This document shows, in pieces, positions 1 through 7,681 of a DNA stretch of 10,348 bases (positions within the stretch are counted from its first letter, which is position 1; every line of letters begins with the position of its first letter). Origin of the DNA: an uncultured Eubacteriales bacterium (GTDB lineage Bacteria > Bacillota > Clostridia > Oscillospirales > CAG-272); the NCBI GenBank assembly GCA_934481515.1, contig CAKSPO010000054.1, positions 1 through 10,348 of the forward strand, given 5' to 3'. A model generated the notes under the pieces. That model was not told where the DNA came from. It saw only the letters and a program-made list of their open reading frames with translations, and did no database searches. The translations under genes and the position numbers were made by a program.

Positions 1-3000
1 TTGTCATGGAAACTCTTGTTGTTCACATAACAGAGCCCTTCAGCGGACTTCTCCCACGCAACCCCGTCACGCTCGAAGCTGCCGTTTTCCAGAAGGTTGT
101 AGGCGTTGGCATAGGGGTTGTCCTCCAGCTGCGCCGCGTCCACATAGACGCCACCGCGCCCGTTGACAAGAATCTGTACCTGCACGCTTTGTCCCTGATT
201 CAGAACCACCGGAACAATCAGCCGGGTGTATTCACCACCCGTATCGCGGAGGTGCTCGCTTTCTCCGAGAACGTTGCCGGAGGTGTCGGTAACACGGAGA
301 AATACGCCTGGGGAAGTCGTCCCGTAGAATTTCGAAAAGACGCGGAGATAGGCAGAAAACGCATACGAGCCGGCAGAAAGAAACCAGGTGTCCTGATAAA
401 TGCCGTTTTCCGGACAGGCGGAGTTGTTGGAGCGGATGCAGAGGCAGGTTCTTCCGAATTTTGCATTGCTCTCGTTGGATTCGGTGCGGACGGTCAGATC
501 GTCGCAGTTGCAGGGCATTTCGGACCATGCATCCGGGGAAGAAAAGCCGTGACCGATCAGAAGGTTGTTGGCGTTGCTGACCAGGGTGGTTCCGCCGTTT
601 CCGGAGCCCGGACGGATTTCGCTTTCTCCGCCGTTTCCGCCGGCATTGCCGGTGTCGGCAGAGTGAACGTATTCGCTGACGACGTTCCCCTCACTGTCAA
701 AGCAGTAGGTTGTGGTAATGACGTTGTCGCTGACCTCTCCCTCGTTTGTATCCTTCGGCTCCGTGGTGGTGACGACGGTTCTTGCCGCCGCAACGGAATA
801 GTTGTATACGGTTTTCACGCCGGCACTGTCGTCGGAGCCGTACTCGGAAACCGAGGTCACCCGGTCGCCGGTGAAGGTGTAAGCAACCCGGTATACCTGC
901 AGTCCGTCGGCATCCCGGAGCGTGACGCTCGCCGGCTTTCCTGCAGAGGAGTAAGTGAAGCTCACCTTTTTTTCGCCGGGATAGGTGATGCCCGTCAGCC
1001 TGTTGTCCGTATAGGAATACGTGATAATGGTTTCGTCGGGAGCCTTGACGCAGGTCAGCTTTTCGCCGGAACCATAACCGAATTCAAACTTTCTTCCGGC
1101 TCCGTCGGTGACGGAGGAAATTTTGCCGTTCGTCCCGTCATAGACAATCCGCATGCAGTTTCCTGCCGCGTCAATCACCTGAGACAGTCTTCCGACGACA
1201 TCGAAATAGCTGGTCCGGTCTCCCTGCTTCAGCGTGCGCCGTTCGGGATCGTAAAGGAGATCCCCTCCGTTGACATCCTCAAAGAGGCTGTAGCACTGCG
1301 AACCGCTGCTGCAGGAAACCGTTTTGCTGCTTTCCTTCAGATAGGTTTCGTTGCCGTTTTCGTCCGTATATATATATCCCTGATGGGATGCTCCGTCATG
1401 CCGGAAGTCAGCGGCAACAACGCTCTGCATCAGGTTCAGACGGAAGCCGTAGCCCGGATTCATAGCGAAATCGGTGGTGTGCAGTCCGATTCCCGGATCG
1501 CCCCTGAAAGTCCTATCGGAGAGAGCACTGTTATAAAAATGCTTCAGCGTCAGCGGCAGCCGATTGCCCGCCCATGCAAAATCCTCGGATTCAAACATCA
1601 GGTTCCCGCAGGAAAGATCCACAAAGCCGCGTCCGAATCTGCCAAGGTCATGGGAGTGGGTGCGGTAGGAGGTGTTTATCCCATAGCCGGACTCGTAGGT
1701 CACAAGAATTTTCGGCGAAAAGGCGTCGCCTGCGGTACTGCCGTAGAGGGTAATGCTGTTCCGCAACCCCTGTTCCTCCATCGCACGAAGAACCAGCCGG
1801 GGACTGACATTTTCGCCCTTGCTGAGCCGGTCAACGAATTCGGTAATGTCAAAGACATAGTTGACCACTTCTCCGTCCTTCCAATGGTAGCGTTGCATCC
1901 TTGCAAAATCAATCGGTTCATATTTCGCGCCCGGCGTATATTCTCCGATCCGGATCGGCTCCGTCACCTCATACAGCCCAAGCAGGGGCAGGGGAGTTTC
2001 CGCCTGAGAGGAGGTGTCCTGGAAGAACTGAAGCTCTGCCTTCCTGATCCGCGGATTGCGCGGAAGCGTCGGCATGGTAAATTCCAGGTACATCCGTCCG
2101 GCTTCCGTGCAGGTACCGCTTGCACAGGTACCGATCGCGCCGATCGTGTGACGGTTGCCCCCAGACATGACGCCGTTTTTCCAGCTGTAGGTCGTCATTC
2201 CGGCACTGCCGGAAATCCGGAGTTCCGGATCAATCGCCATGGGAAACGCACGCTCGGGAGCATTGATCCACTCCGCATCCGCCATCACGGTCAGAAGTGT
2301 TACCCCTTTCTCGTTTGCCGTTACCTCGTAACTGACCGCATCGGAGTCCGCTCCGTTCGCGTCCGTCATAAAGGGCGCAGGGATGTAGAACACCTCTTCG
2401 CCGCTCTCGTTGCTTACAAAGGCAACCCGCTTTGCGGCTTCATCAAACCGGGCGGTCACGTTTTCGCAGTTCAGAACAAACGGATAGTGATAGATTGCGG
2501 CAGGGCTTTTTACCACAATGGTTTCCTTCACTCCGTCTCCCTTGACCGCATATTCATAATCCGCCCCGGCTTCCACTCCGGAGTAGGTCAGAACATCTGC
2601 CGGAGCAATTCCTTCCGCACTCCTTCGGTTCAGCTGCGGTTTTACACCCTTGTTTCTGTTCTTCAGGTTCTTTCTGGCGCATACGCTCACCTTGTGCATG
2701 CCGCTTTCGATGGAGAAAATGTCATCGTTTTCTTCTTCACGGCTGAATCTTGCAACAAAGCGGTTTTTTCCGCATGTGAAGTGCCTGCCGTCCGCCTCTT
2801 CTGTCAGCGTGGTTTCCGGTTCCTCAAAGGTCTGGGTCTTTTCGTCAAACACATGGATGTCGGATGGCGAAAATACCGCCTGTTCGGTTCCGTCGCTCAT
2901 GCGGAAGACCTTTCGGTTGCTTCCGCGCAATTCCGGAATTTCCTCCAGCCTCTTGGGAGGACAGGAAAAATCCGTTGCTTCCGTAGCAGAGGTTTTCTCT

Positions 3001-3101
3001 GAAACCTCCGATGCAGGAGCCGACACGCTTTCTTTTTCCTCTGTTTTTTCTTCCGGGGCAAGATAGATTTCTTCCGTCCCGTTCATCGTTTCTTTTTCCA
3101 T
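1..3101 (-). CDS. Giant DNRLRE / RHS (YD-repeat) protein, 3' end outside the window
   Basis: An open frame of 1033 codons runs off the left edge, so the C-terminus is missing. Start is the ATG at 3101, preceded by AGAAAGGA at good spacing and lying 24 nt after the Cys-rich gene. Residues 1-55 are rich in E, K, S and T and look disordered; no signal peptide or membrane segment is visible. Residues about 60-290 match the N-terminal region of clostridial RHS giants (FRMSDG near the start, AFPMAIDPEL near the end). Residues about 300-470 look like a DNRLRE domain (TTYSW, then RKAELQFF, DITEFVD, PKILVTYES). Residues about 475-765 are RHS-like with YD repeats (SYRTHSHDLGRFGRG, YFDVVGRLSQVID, YTDNRLTGITYPG). 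Residues about 840-1000 resemble a beta-sandwich carbohydrate-binding-like module, and a second copy starts near 1010 (NLLENGSFERDG). Such proteins are usually large surface or secreted proteins, sometimes with a C-terminal toxin; whether this one carries a toxin cannot be seen. The family call is firm, the function open. Confidence 0.9.
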   Translation of the reverse strand, partial: MEKETMNGTEEIYLAPEEKTEEKESVSAPASEVSEKTSATEATDFSCPPKRLEEIPELRGSNRKVFRMSDGTEQAVFSPSDIHVFDEKTQTFEEPETTLTEEADGRHFTCGKNRFVARFSREEENDDIFSIESGMHKVSVCARKNLKNRNKGVKPQLNRRSAEGIAPADVLTYSGVEAGADYEYAVKGDGVKETIVVKSPAAIYHYPFVLNCENVTARFDEAAKRVAFVSNESGEEVFYIPAPFMTDANGADSDAVSYEVTANEKGVTLLTVMADAEWINAPERAFPMAIDPELRISGSAGMTTYSWKNGVMSGGNRHTIGAIGTCASGTCTEAGRMYLEFTMPTLPRNPRIRKAELQFFQDTSSQAETPLPLLGLYEVTEPIRIGEYTPGAKYEPIDFARMQRYHWKDGEVVNYVFDITEFVDRLSKGENVSPRLVLRAMEEQGLRNSITLYGSTAGDAFSPKILVTYESGYGINTSYRTHSHDLGRFGRGFVDLSCGNLMFESEDFAWAGNRLPLTLKHFYNSALSDRTFRGDPGIGLHTTDFAMNPGYGFRLNLMQSVVAADFRHDGASHQGYIYTDENGNETYLKESSKTVSCSSGSQCYSLFEDVNGGDLLYDPERRTLKQGDRTSYFDVVGRLSQVIDAAGNCMRIVYDGTNGKISSVTDGAGRKFEFGYGSGEKLTCVKAPDETIITYSYTDNRLTGITYPGEKKVSFTYSSAGKPASVTLRDADGLQVYRVAYTFTGDRVTSVSEYGSDDSAGVKTVYNYSVAAARTVVTTTEPKDTNEGEVSDNVITTTYCFDSEGNVVSEYVHSADTGNAGGNGGESEIRPGSGNGGTTLVSNANNLLIGHGFSSPDAWSEMPCNCDDLTVRTESNESNAKFGRTCLCIRSNNSACPENGIYQDTWFLSAGSYAFSAYLRVFSKFYGTTSPGVFLRVTDTSGNVLGESEHLRDTGGEYTRLIVPVVLNQGQSVQVQILVNGRGGVYVDAAQLEDNPYANAYNLLENGSFERDGVAWEKSAEGLCYVNNKSFHD

Positions 3102-3125
3102 TTTTATTTCCTTTCTTATTTGAAG

Positions 3126-3350
3126 TTAACAATCCTTGTAAAACCGGTAGTCGCACACCTTCTTATGGACACAGCACTTGCTTCCGTTCCAGTGTGCGCA
3201 CGACATGCATTTGCTGTCGTATCTGAGCTCTTCATATGTACCTTCATCCAGGTACTCTCCCCGCTCCGGCTCTTCCGGAGCTCCGGCGGATGCGGGAAGA
3301 AGGTCCGGAGTCATTGCGGAATCCGGACTTTTATTTTGATTTTTCTTCAT
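3126..3350 (-). CDS. Small Cys-rich hydrophilic protein, 74 aa
   Basis: I do not recognise a named family. Start is the ATG at 3350, because GGAG sits 7 nt upstream and overlaps the TAG stop of the preceding gene; a longer frame reaching 3464 has no comparable site and would overlap that gene deeply. Residues 1-45 are hydrophilic and rich in K, P, E and S. The last 27 residues hold all six cysteines (48, 51, 59, 60, 66, 74): a CxxC pair, a CC pair, then two singles, the last being the C-terminal residue. There is no signal peptide or membrane segment. The spacing suggests a zinc-binding or disulfide-linked knuckle; a modified peptide precursor with a leader and a Cys-rich core is possible but unproven. 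It lies between the two DNRLRE-type proteins, 10 nt after one and 24 nt before the other, so it probably acts with them. Confidence 0.75.
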   Translation of the reverse strand: MKKNQNKSPDSAMTPDLLPASAGAPEEPERGEYLDEGTYEELRYDSKCMSCAHWNGSKCCVHKKVCDYRFYKDC

Positions 3351-3360
3351 TGTTTTTCTC

Positions 3361-4488
3361 CTATCTGTAATTGATTTCAAGAATCTGCGGAATAAAATAG
3401 CTGTCGCCGGTCGGAATGACGGAAAATCCGGTCTCCTTCGCTGTCGACCTGAGAATAAACCCATTGCTTCCGGTCAGTCTTCCGTACTGGTCGGACAAAA
3501 CCGGTGTCAGATCCAGACGCAGAAACCGATCCGTCATCCGGGCATCCGAGAGCACTTCCGTTTCCGCAATCCGGTTGCTCCATGTCGAACCGAAGCTGCA
3601 AAACCGGGACCGGAGTCCGAAGGCGGACAGCTTTGTTGCTGCAGTGTTCAGCCGAGGAAGGTAAAGCACGGCGCGTAAGAGCTTCCTGTCGCCAAGGTCC
3701 TCCGTTTTTGTCACATCCGGAAAAGAGTACAGCCATTGCTCTCCGAATTCTTTTGTGGTTCCGATGAAGCCGACACTGCCGAACACATTGTTGACCTTCG
3801 GATGGTGACTTTCCACCGTCGTATCGCGGAACAGCTTGGCTTCGTACAGGTTGATCTCAAACAAAACGGATGTTCCGAGCGGAGAGCAGGGAACTACGGA
3901 TACGGTGTAGCTCCGATCCGAATTTTTTTGGTAAGAAATTTTCGCCGGAGCGATGATGCATCCGCCGGAGTTCGACGTCCCGATGCACGATATCACAACG
4001 AAGGGACAAAACCGATCCTGCATCAGAGCGACATATTTGTCGTTGGCACGGATATTCAAAAAAGATCTGTCTGTTTCCAACGTAAAAGTCACTCCTTCCG
4101 TTCCGCTCGTAAGACTCCGGATGGCAACGCCGTTGACCGTCGGATAGATTCGCGTGTTACCGCAAACAAGTTCGTTTTCCGAAGCACGGGAAATGCGGGC
4201 GGGGAGCGAAACGGAACAACGCCCCTCATCGCTTTTCAGACTGATACGGTCCGAAACCGTAATTTCCGCATTGCTTCCCGTTGCGTGCGCGGCACCGTCC
4301 AAAAAGCGGAAGCTCACGTCCACCAATTTTCTTGTTTTGTAATGATAGATGGGAGACGCAAAACAGTAAGCGGTTTTGCTGCCGTCCGGCTCTGTCGAGA
4401 CAATCCGATAACGGTTTTTGTTCTGACGGTCAGGGAGGAGGGGTGCACCTTGCCTGAGTTCCGTGATTTTTCCAAGAAGCGGATTCAT
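3361..4488 (-). CDS. DNRLRE-like protein, 375 aa
   Basis: Start is the ATG at 4488: AGGAGG lies 6 nt upstream and the ATG overlaps the TGA of the CYTH gene (ATGA). Residues about 25-60 (GSKTAYCFASPIYHY) resemble the N-terminal region of clostridial DNRLRE/RHS proteins. Residues about 235-375 have the look of a DNRLRE domain: a beta-strand LLRAVLYLPRL (270-280), then FGSTWSNR (299-306), a LRLDLTPVL strand (323-331) and a C-terminal IPQILEINYR. The order, N-terminal region then DNRLRE-like domain, mirrors the first half of the RHS giant two genes downstream, but YD repeats are absent. No signal peptide is visible. It could be a shorter partner, chaperone or shell component of the giant; this is inferred from shared architecture and position. 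The gene call is solid, the domain call moderate. Confidence 0.8.
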   Translation of the reverse strand: MNPLLGKITELRQGAPLLPDRQNKNRYRIVSTEPDGSKTAYCFASPIYHYKTRKLVDVSFRFLDGAAHATGSNAEITVSDRISLKSDEGRCSVSLPARISRASENELVCGNTRIYPTVNGVAIRSLTSGTEGVTFTLETDRSFLNIRANDKYVALMQDRFCPFVVISCIGTSNSGGCIIAPAKISYQKNSDRSYTVSVVPCSPLGTSVLFEINLYEAKLFRDTTVESHHPKVNNVFGSVGFIGTTKEFGEQWLYSFPDVTKTEDLGDRKLLRAVLYLPRLNTAATKLSAFGLRSRFCSFGSTWSNRIAETEVLSDARMTDRFLRLDLTPVLSDQYGRLTGSNGFILRSTAKETGFSVIPTGDSYFIPQILEINYR

Positions 4489-5060
4489 TGAGAGCCTCCT
4501 GCTTTTTCTTTTGCAAGAAGCGCTTTTCTTTCAAAAAATCTGCCGGATTTGCTCAGGACTTCCTCCGACGCGTTTGTTTGACGGGAAAGCAGACCGCAGA
4601 CACGCTGCAGGAATGCCGAAGCGTTCTTTTCCTGTGCCGGTACATATTCAATTTCCAGCTCATAATCGGTATACCCAAGGTAGCTGTTTTTGTCGAGCAC
4701 GGCATCAAGTCCCTCGGAAGTGAAAATCCGGTAGCGCTCCGTCAGAAGCTCTCCCTGAAGTTTCAGACCCATTCCGGTAAACGCATTGTGCAAAAGACCG
4801 CCGGAGATTTCCGCTTCGGTCTCCGTGCTGTATCCGTTGACCGGAAAATGCTGCTTCATGATTGCGCTCAGGATCCCGTTTTTCAGACGGATGCGACAGG
4901 TGATGCCCCTTCGGTTCATCAGAAGGTCATCCGTGTCAAAATAATAATTGGTTTGCCTGACAACGGACACTTCCTGTAGCGGATCATTCTTCCGGAACAG
5001 CTCTGCAAGACAGCTGTATTCTTCCCGTGAGAGAAGCAGCTTCTTTTCATACTCTGTCAT
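4485..5060 (-). CDS. CYTH-domain (triphosphate tunnel metalloenzyme family) protein, 191 aa
   Basis: The hallmark N-terminal ExExK motif is present (E3, E5, K7), followed by YYFDT (39-43), RxR (R56, R58), K69, a basic pair R109/R111, DK at 123-124 and the acidic strand ELEIE (134-138). These charged residues normally line the tunnel that binds a triphosphate and divalent metal, so the active site looks intact. CYTH/TTM enzymes hydrolyse or form triphosphates (inorganic triphosphate, thiamine triphosphate, cyclic AMP); the overall look is closest to the small Bacillus YjbK-type proteins. Start is the ATG at 5060, with AGGAGG 9-10 nt upstream and an ATGA overlap with the ligase stop. Its place between an acyl-AMP ligase and a surface-type protein is unusual and suggests a specialised substrate, which cannot be read from the sequence. 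Confidence 0.87.
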   Translation of the reverse strand: MTEYEKKLLLSREEYSCLAELFRKNDPLQEVSVVRQTNYYFDTDDLLMNRRGITCRIRLKNGILSAIMKQHFPVNGYSTETEAEISGGLLHNAFTGMGLKLQGELLTERYRIFTSEGLDAVLDKNSYLGYTDYELEIEYVPAQEKNASAFLQRVCGLLSRQTNASEEVLSKSGRFFERKALLAKEKAGGSQ

Positions 5061-6433
5061 GCCGGACTACCTCCTCTGATGATTTTGCCGGAGCCGTTCT
5101 TCGGAAGCTCGTCCAAAAGCTCAACGGAAGAGGGAACGCAGAAAGAGGGAAGCGCCCCGATGCAGAGCCGCTTTACCTCGTCCGCCGAAGAAAAATCTCC
5201 CGCGATCTTCATTCCGATCTGCATTCCGAACGAATCCCGGAATCCGTAAACCAGAACCTCTTTGACCCTTGCATCCTCCTTGAGCGTACCTTCAATTTCC
5301 GCGGGATAGATGTTCATTCCCGCCCGGATGATCAGGTCATCCTCTCTGCCGCGGATTTTCAGAAAGCCTCTGTCGTTGATGAGCGCGACGTCTCCCGTAC
5401 GCAACCAGCCGTTCTTCAGAACCGCCTGCGTTTTTTCCGGATCCCGGTAATAGCCGGACATGACATTGTCACCCTTTACAAAAAGAATGCCTTCTTCGTT
5501 CTTGCGGCAGGGCTTCCCGTCGCGCCGCAACACCCGGACAGAGACCGATTTCAGCGGAACCCCCACGCAATCGGGAAAATCGTCAAAGAACTCCGGCGGA
5601 AGATAGCTGACACGCGGACAGGCTTCGGTAAGACCGTAAATATGATAAATTCTGCTTTTCGGAAACGCCGCTCGGATATTCCGACCTGTATCGGCACTCA
5701 TACACTCACCGCTGATGCAAATGTGCTTCGGCACATTTGCCGACGGTTTCCGCTGAAGCCGCGCCATCAGGGAGAGCAAGGTCGGCGTTCCGCAAAATGC
5801 ACTGATCTGATGTGCCCCGATCAGCTCCGCCATCTTTGCGGGATGAAACGGACCGGAATAAAAACGGATTTTTGCACCTCTTACAATCGCCGTGAGAAAT
5901 TCCCCGGTGAGCACGGCACAGTGATATAGCGGACGGGCAATCAGAATGGTGTCGCTCCGATCCATTTCAAAGTACTCCGCAATGTCAGACACGTTTGTCC
6001 GGATGCTGCGCTCACCGAGCATGATCCCTTTCGGCTTTCCGGTCGTACCGGAAGTGCACATAATCAGAGCAGGAGGGAACTTGGGAGAGCGGTAGCGGCT
6101 GCCTTTGAGCAGGCACACATTCCAGCCTCCTCCGGCGTCCGTAAGGATGGCATCCGGATCAACCGCATCAAGAATCTTTTTGCAGTGTGCTTCACCGTAC
6201 CGCATCGACAGGGGAAGCGCCGTGACCTTTGCGGCAAAGCAGGCAAGCAGAGCCATGGCGGCAGCCATTTCCGATGTGCAGAGAATGGCACAGCATGAAA
6301 TACCGCGCAGCCTTCCGGAAAATTTCTCTGCCCATATCGCCGCTTCCTCAAAGGAAAGCGAGGCTTCGTTTTCACAGATCCGCTGTTCGGAATTTTTGAG
6401 CAGATGCTCCCTGATAAATTCCCAAAGATTCAT
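5057..6433 (-). CDS. ANL-family acyl-AMP ligase / adenylation enzyme, 458 aa
   Basis: This is an ATP-dependent carboxylate-activating enzyme. The core signature TSGTTGKPKG lies at 128-137, the A5-type motif YGLTE at 266-270, RTGD at 345-348, the hinge region GREDDLIIRAGMNIYPAEIE at 362-381, and the conserved C-terminal catalytic lysine is K450 in NGSGKIIR. All key motifs are intact and the length fits a stand-alone enzyme. Start is the ATG at 6433: AAGGAG lies 10 nt upstream and the ATG overlaps the TGA of the preceding gene; an ATG seven codons earlier has no binding site. The family includes acyl-CoA synthetases and ligases that load ACPs. The adjacent ACP two genes upstream favours direct ACP loading, in the manner of DltA/DltC. 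The acid used cannot be predicted from the sequence by eye. Confidence 0.93.
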   Translation of the reverse strand: MNLWEFIREHLLKNSEQRICENEASLSFEEAAIWAEKFSGRLRGISCCAILCTSEMAAAMALLACFAAKVTALPLSMRYGEAHCKKILDAVDPDAILTDAGGGWNVCLLKGSRYRSPKFPPALIMCTSGTTGKPKGIMLGERSIRTNVSDIAEYFEMDRSDTILIARPLYHCAVLTGEFLTAIVRGAKIRFYSGPFHPAKMAELIGAHQISAFCGTPTLLSLMARLQRKPSANVPKHICISGECMSADTGRNIRAAFPKSRIYHIYGLTEACPRVSYLPPEFFDDFPDCVGVPLKSVSVRVLRRDGKPCRKNEEGILFVKGDNVMSGYYRDPEKTQAVLKNGWLRTGDVALINDRGFLKIRGREDDLIIRAGMNIYPAEIEGTLKEDARVKEVLVYGFRDSFGMQIGMKIAGDFSSADEVKRLCIGALPSFCVPSSVELLDELPKNGSGKIIRGGSPA

Positions 6434-7440
6434 GTTGTTTCTTCTCCTTTCCATTGCCGCAGAAGCGTATGCAAAAACTCCTGTTCATTCGCCTTCAGAG
6501 TCAACAGCTTTTCCCGGATTGCCGGAAGAAGCGAATCCCTCCGTTTCATATGGTGGGCGGCGTAAAGGAACCGGCAGTTGTCCGCCTCGCGGACGACCGA
6601 ACGATAAGAAATGCTGACCGCGTTGCCGCAATGCAGTGCTTCTTCGATCCGTTCCAACCGCTCCAGCATCACCTTTTTCTGCTCCCAGATCATGCGGAAT
6701 ACCCGGCGATCCATCTTTTCATAGGGAACAGAGCCGTCAATGAGCCTGTCAAGGTACATGGCAATGTAGTCATGCACAACAATGCCGGATACGACCCCTT
6801 CCGCGGCTTCCGGATACTTTTCCATGTCGGAATCCAAATATTCCGCAATCTTTTTCAGCGCGGTTTCGGGTGCGAACGCAACCCGGTCTGCCTTTGGCTT
6901 GATACCGCAGATGTTTCCGTAAATTCCTTTTTTGAACTCCGCTTTCCGACCGGCATCAAAGGCTTTCTGCGGCGTTCGGAACGTCCGGTAAATCCAGCTT
7001 TTGTCATAGGCATAGATGGTATAGGTTTTTTCCTCCTGATCATAACCGCAGATACAGCCATCATGCCGGAAGTGACGTTCGCGATACCAGCTCTTTCCTT
7101 CTACATAAAAATCGTCAATCCCGTTAAAGGAGACATAATACCCGGCATCCAGCAGATTCCGGATGACCGTATGCGTATATCCTCCCAGAAACTGCATGTT
7201 GTAGGATTTTTTATCAAGATGCGGATTGTCTCCCCATTCCGCACCGGAAACCATGATCTGCGGCGTTGTAAACCCGTTCAGGAACTTCCGCGTGCAGGTC
7301 AGGCTTACCGCCTGATTGAGATACCAGTTCCGGACGGAAGGATTGCTTCCGAGAACGGCGGTGGCGGTTCCCTGATAATGATAGGTGCTGTACAACGGCT
7401 CGACGAGCGGAAGCTCAACCTTCTTTTTCGTTTTCTTCAT
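6430..7440 (-). CDS. BtrH-like protein, putative ACP-dependent acyltransferase, 336 aa
   Basis: The N-terminal half resembles the BtrH_N family: GGYTH (86-90), a GYYVSFNGIDDFYV strand-and-loop (100-113), a HFRHDGCICGYD histidine/GYD segment (123-134) and a following YAYD strand (143-146). The C-terminal half is mainly charged and helical. In butirosin biosynthesis BtrH moves an aminoacyl group from the ACP BtrI to ribostamycin. Here an ACP gene lies directly upstream and an acyl-AMP ligase directly downstream, so transfer of an acyl group from that ACP is a fair inference. The histidines 123 and 126 are visible, but I see no cysteine near residues 20-25, where related papain-like proteins often have one. 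The chosen ATG at 7440 follows GGTGGTGA and overlaps the ACP gene by 26 nt; TTG at 7470 or GTG at 7452/7449 remain possible. The family call is moderate. Confidence 0.72.
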   Translation of the reverse strand: MKKTKKKVELPLVEPLYSTYHYQGTATAVLGSNPSVRNWYLNQAVSLTCTRKFLNGFTTPQIMVSGAEWGDNPHLDKKSYNMQFLGGYTHTVIRNLLDAGYYVSFNGIDDFYVEGKSWYRERHFRHDGCICGYDQEEKTYTIYAYDKSWIYRTFRTPQKAFDAGRKAEFKKGIYGNICGIKPKADRVAFAPETALKKIAEYLDSDMEKYPEAAEGVVSGIVVHDYIAMYLDRLIDGSVPYEKMDRRVFRMIWEQKKVMLERLERIEEALHCGNAVSISYRSVVREADNCRFLYAAHHMKRRDSLLPAIREKLLTLKANEQEFLHTLLRQWKGEETT

Positions 7441-7681
7441 CGCTGTCACCACCGGTATATTTTTCCGCAAGGCGAACCACCTGCCACACCTGAATCAGGT
7501 CAAACGGGTTCATGTCGGATTCCTCCAGTACGATCCGGAACGTATCCTCCAGCGATACCAGAAGCGATACCATCCGGAAGCTGTCAAGACCGAGATCCTC
7601 CCGGAGCTTCTGCGCGGGAGAAATCTCCCTGACCCCACTTAGCCCGGACAATAAATCGGCTACCCGATCAAAAATTTTCAA
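7415..7681 (-). CDS. Acyl carrier protein, 88 aa
   Basis: This is a stand-alone carrier protein: about 88 residues, acidic and helical, with the phosphopantetheine site DLGLDSF at 29-35 and Ser34 as the attachment residue. A phosphopantetheinyl transferase elsewhere in the genome must activate it, as none is present here. The start is TTG at 7681, decided by a near-perfect AAAGGAGGTG 9 nt upstream; no ATG is available in this frame. The gene overlaps the end of the kinase-like gene by 14 nt and the start of the BtrH-like gene by about 26 nt. The DSF form, rather than the DSL of fatty acid synthesis ACPs, and the position beside a ligase and a BtrH-like protein point to a dedicated pathway carrier. 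The acidic, charged tail after residue 75 (GGDSDEENEKEG) is low in complexity. Confidence 0.92.
   Translation of the reverse strand: MKIFDRVADLLSGLSGVREISPAQKLREDLGLDSFRMVSLLVSLEDTFRIVLEESDMNPFDLIQVWQVVRLAEKYTGGDSDEENEKEG

Noticed and set aside
1366..1377. Short TA-rich run (tatatatata) as a repeat or regulatory site
   Set aside because: It lies inside the RHS coding frame and translates normally (GYIYTDENG), so it is plain coding sequence.
6..3002. Open frame of 998 codons on the plus strand
   Set aside because: It is in codon register with the minus-strand RHS gene, which has recognisable DNRLRE and YD-repeat sequence, a good ribosome site and operon context. The plus-strand product shows no known domain, so it is an antisense shadow.
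3736..4491. Plus-strand frame of 251 codons opposite the DNRLRE-like gene
   Set aside because: It has no recognisable domain or ribosome site and lies antisense to a supported gene; the same holds for the plus-strand frames at 5027-5929, 6454-7632, 7512-8354 and 8575-9813.
6433..6454. Ligase start at the ATG of 6454
   Set aside because: No ribosome site precedes it, while the ATG at 6433 follows AAGGAG and makes the usual ATGA overlap.
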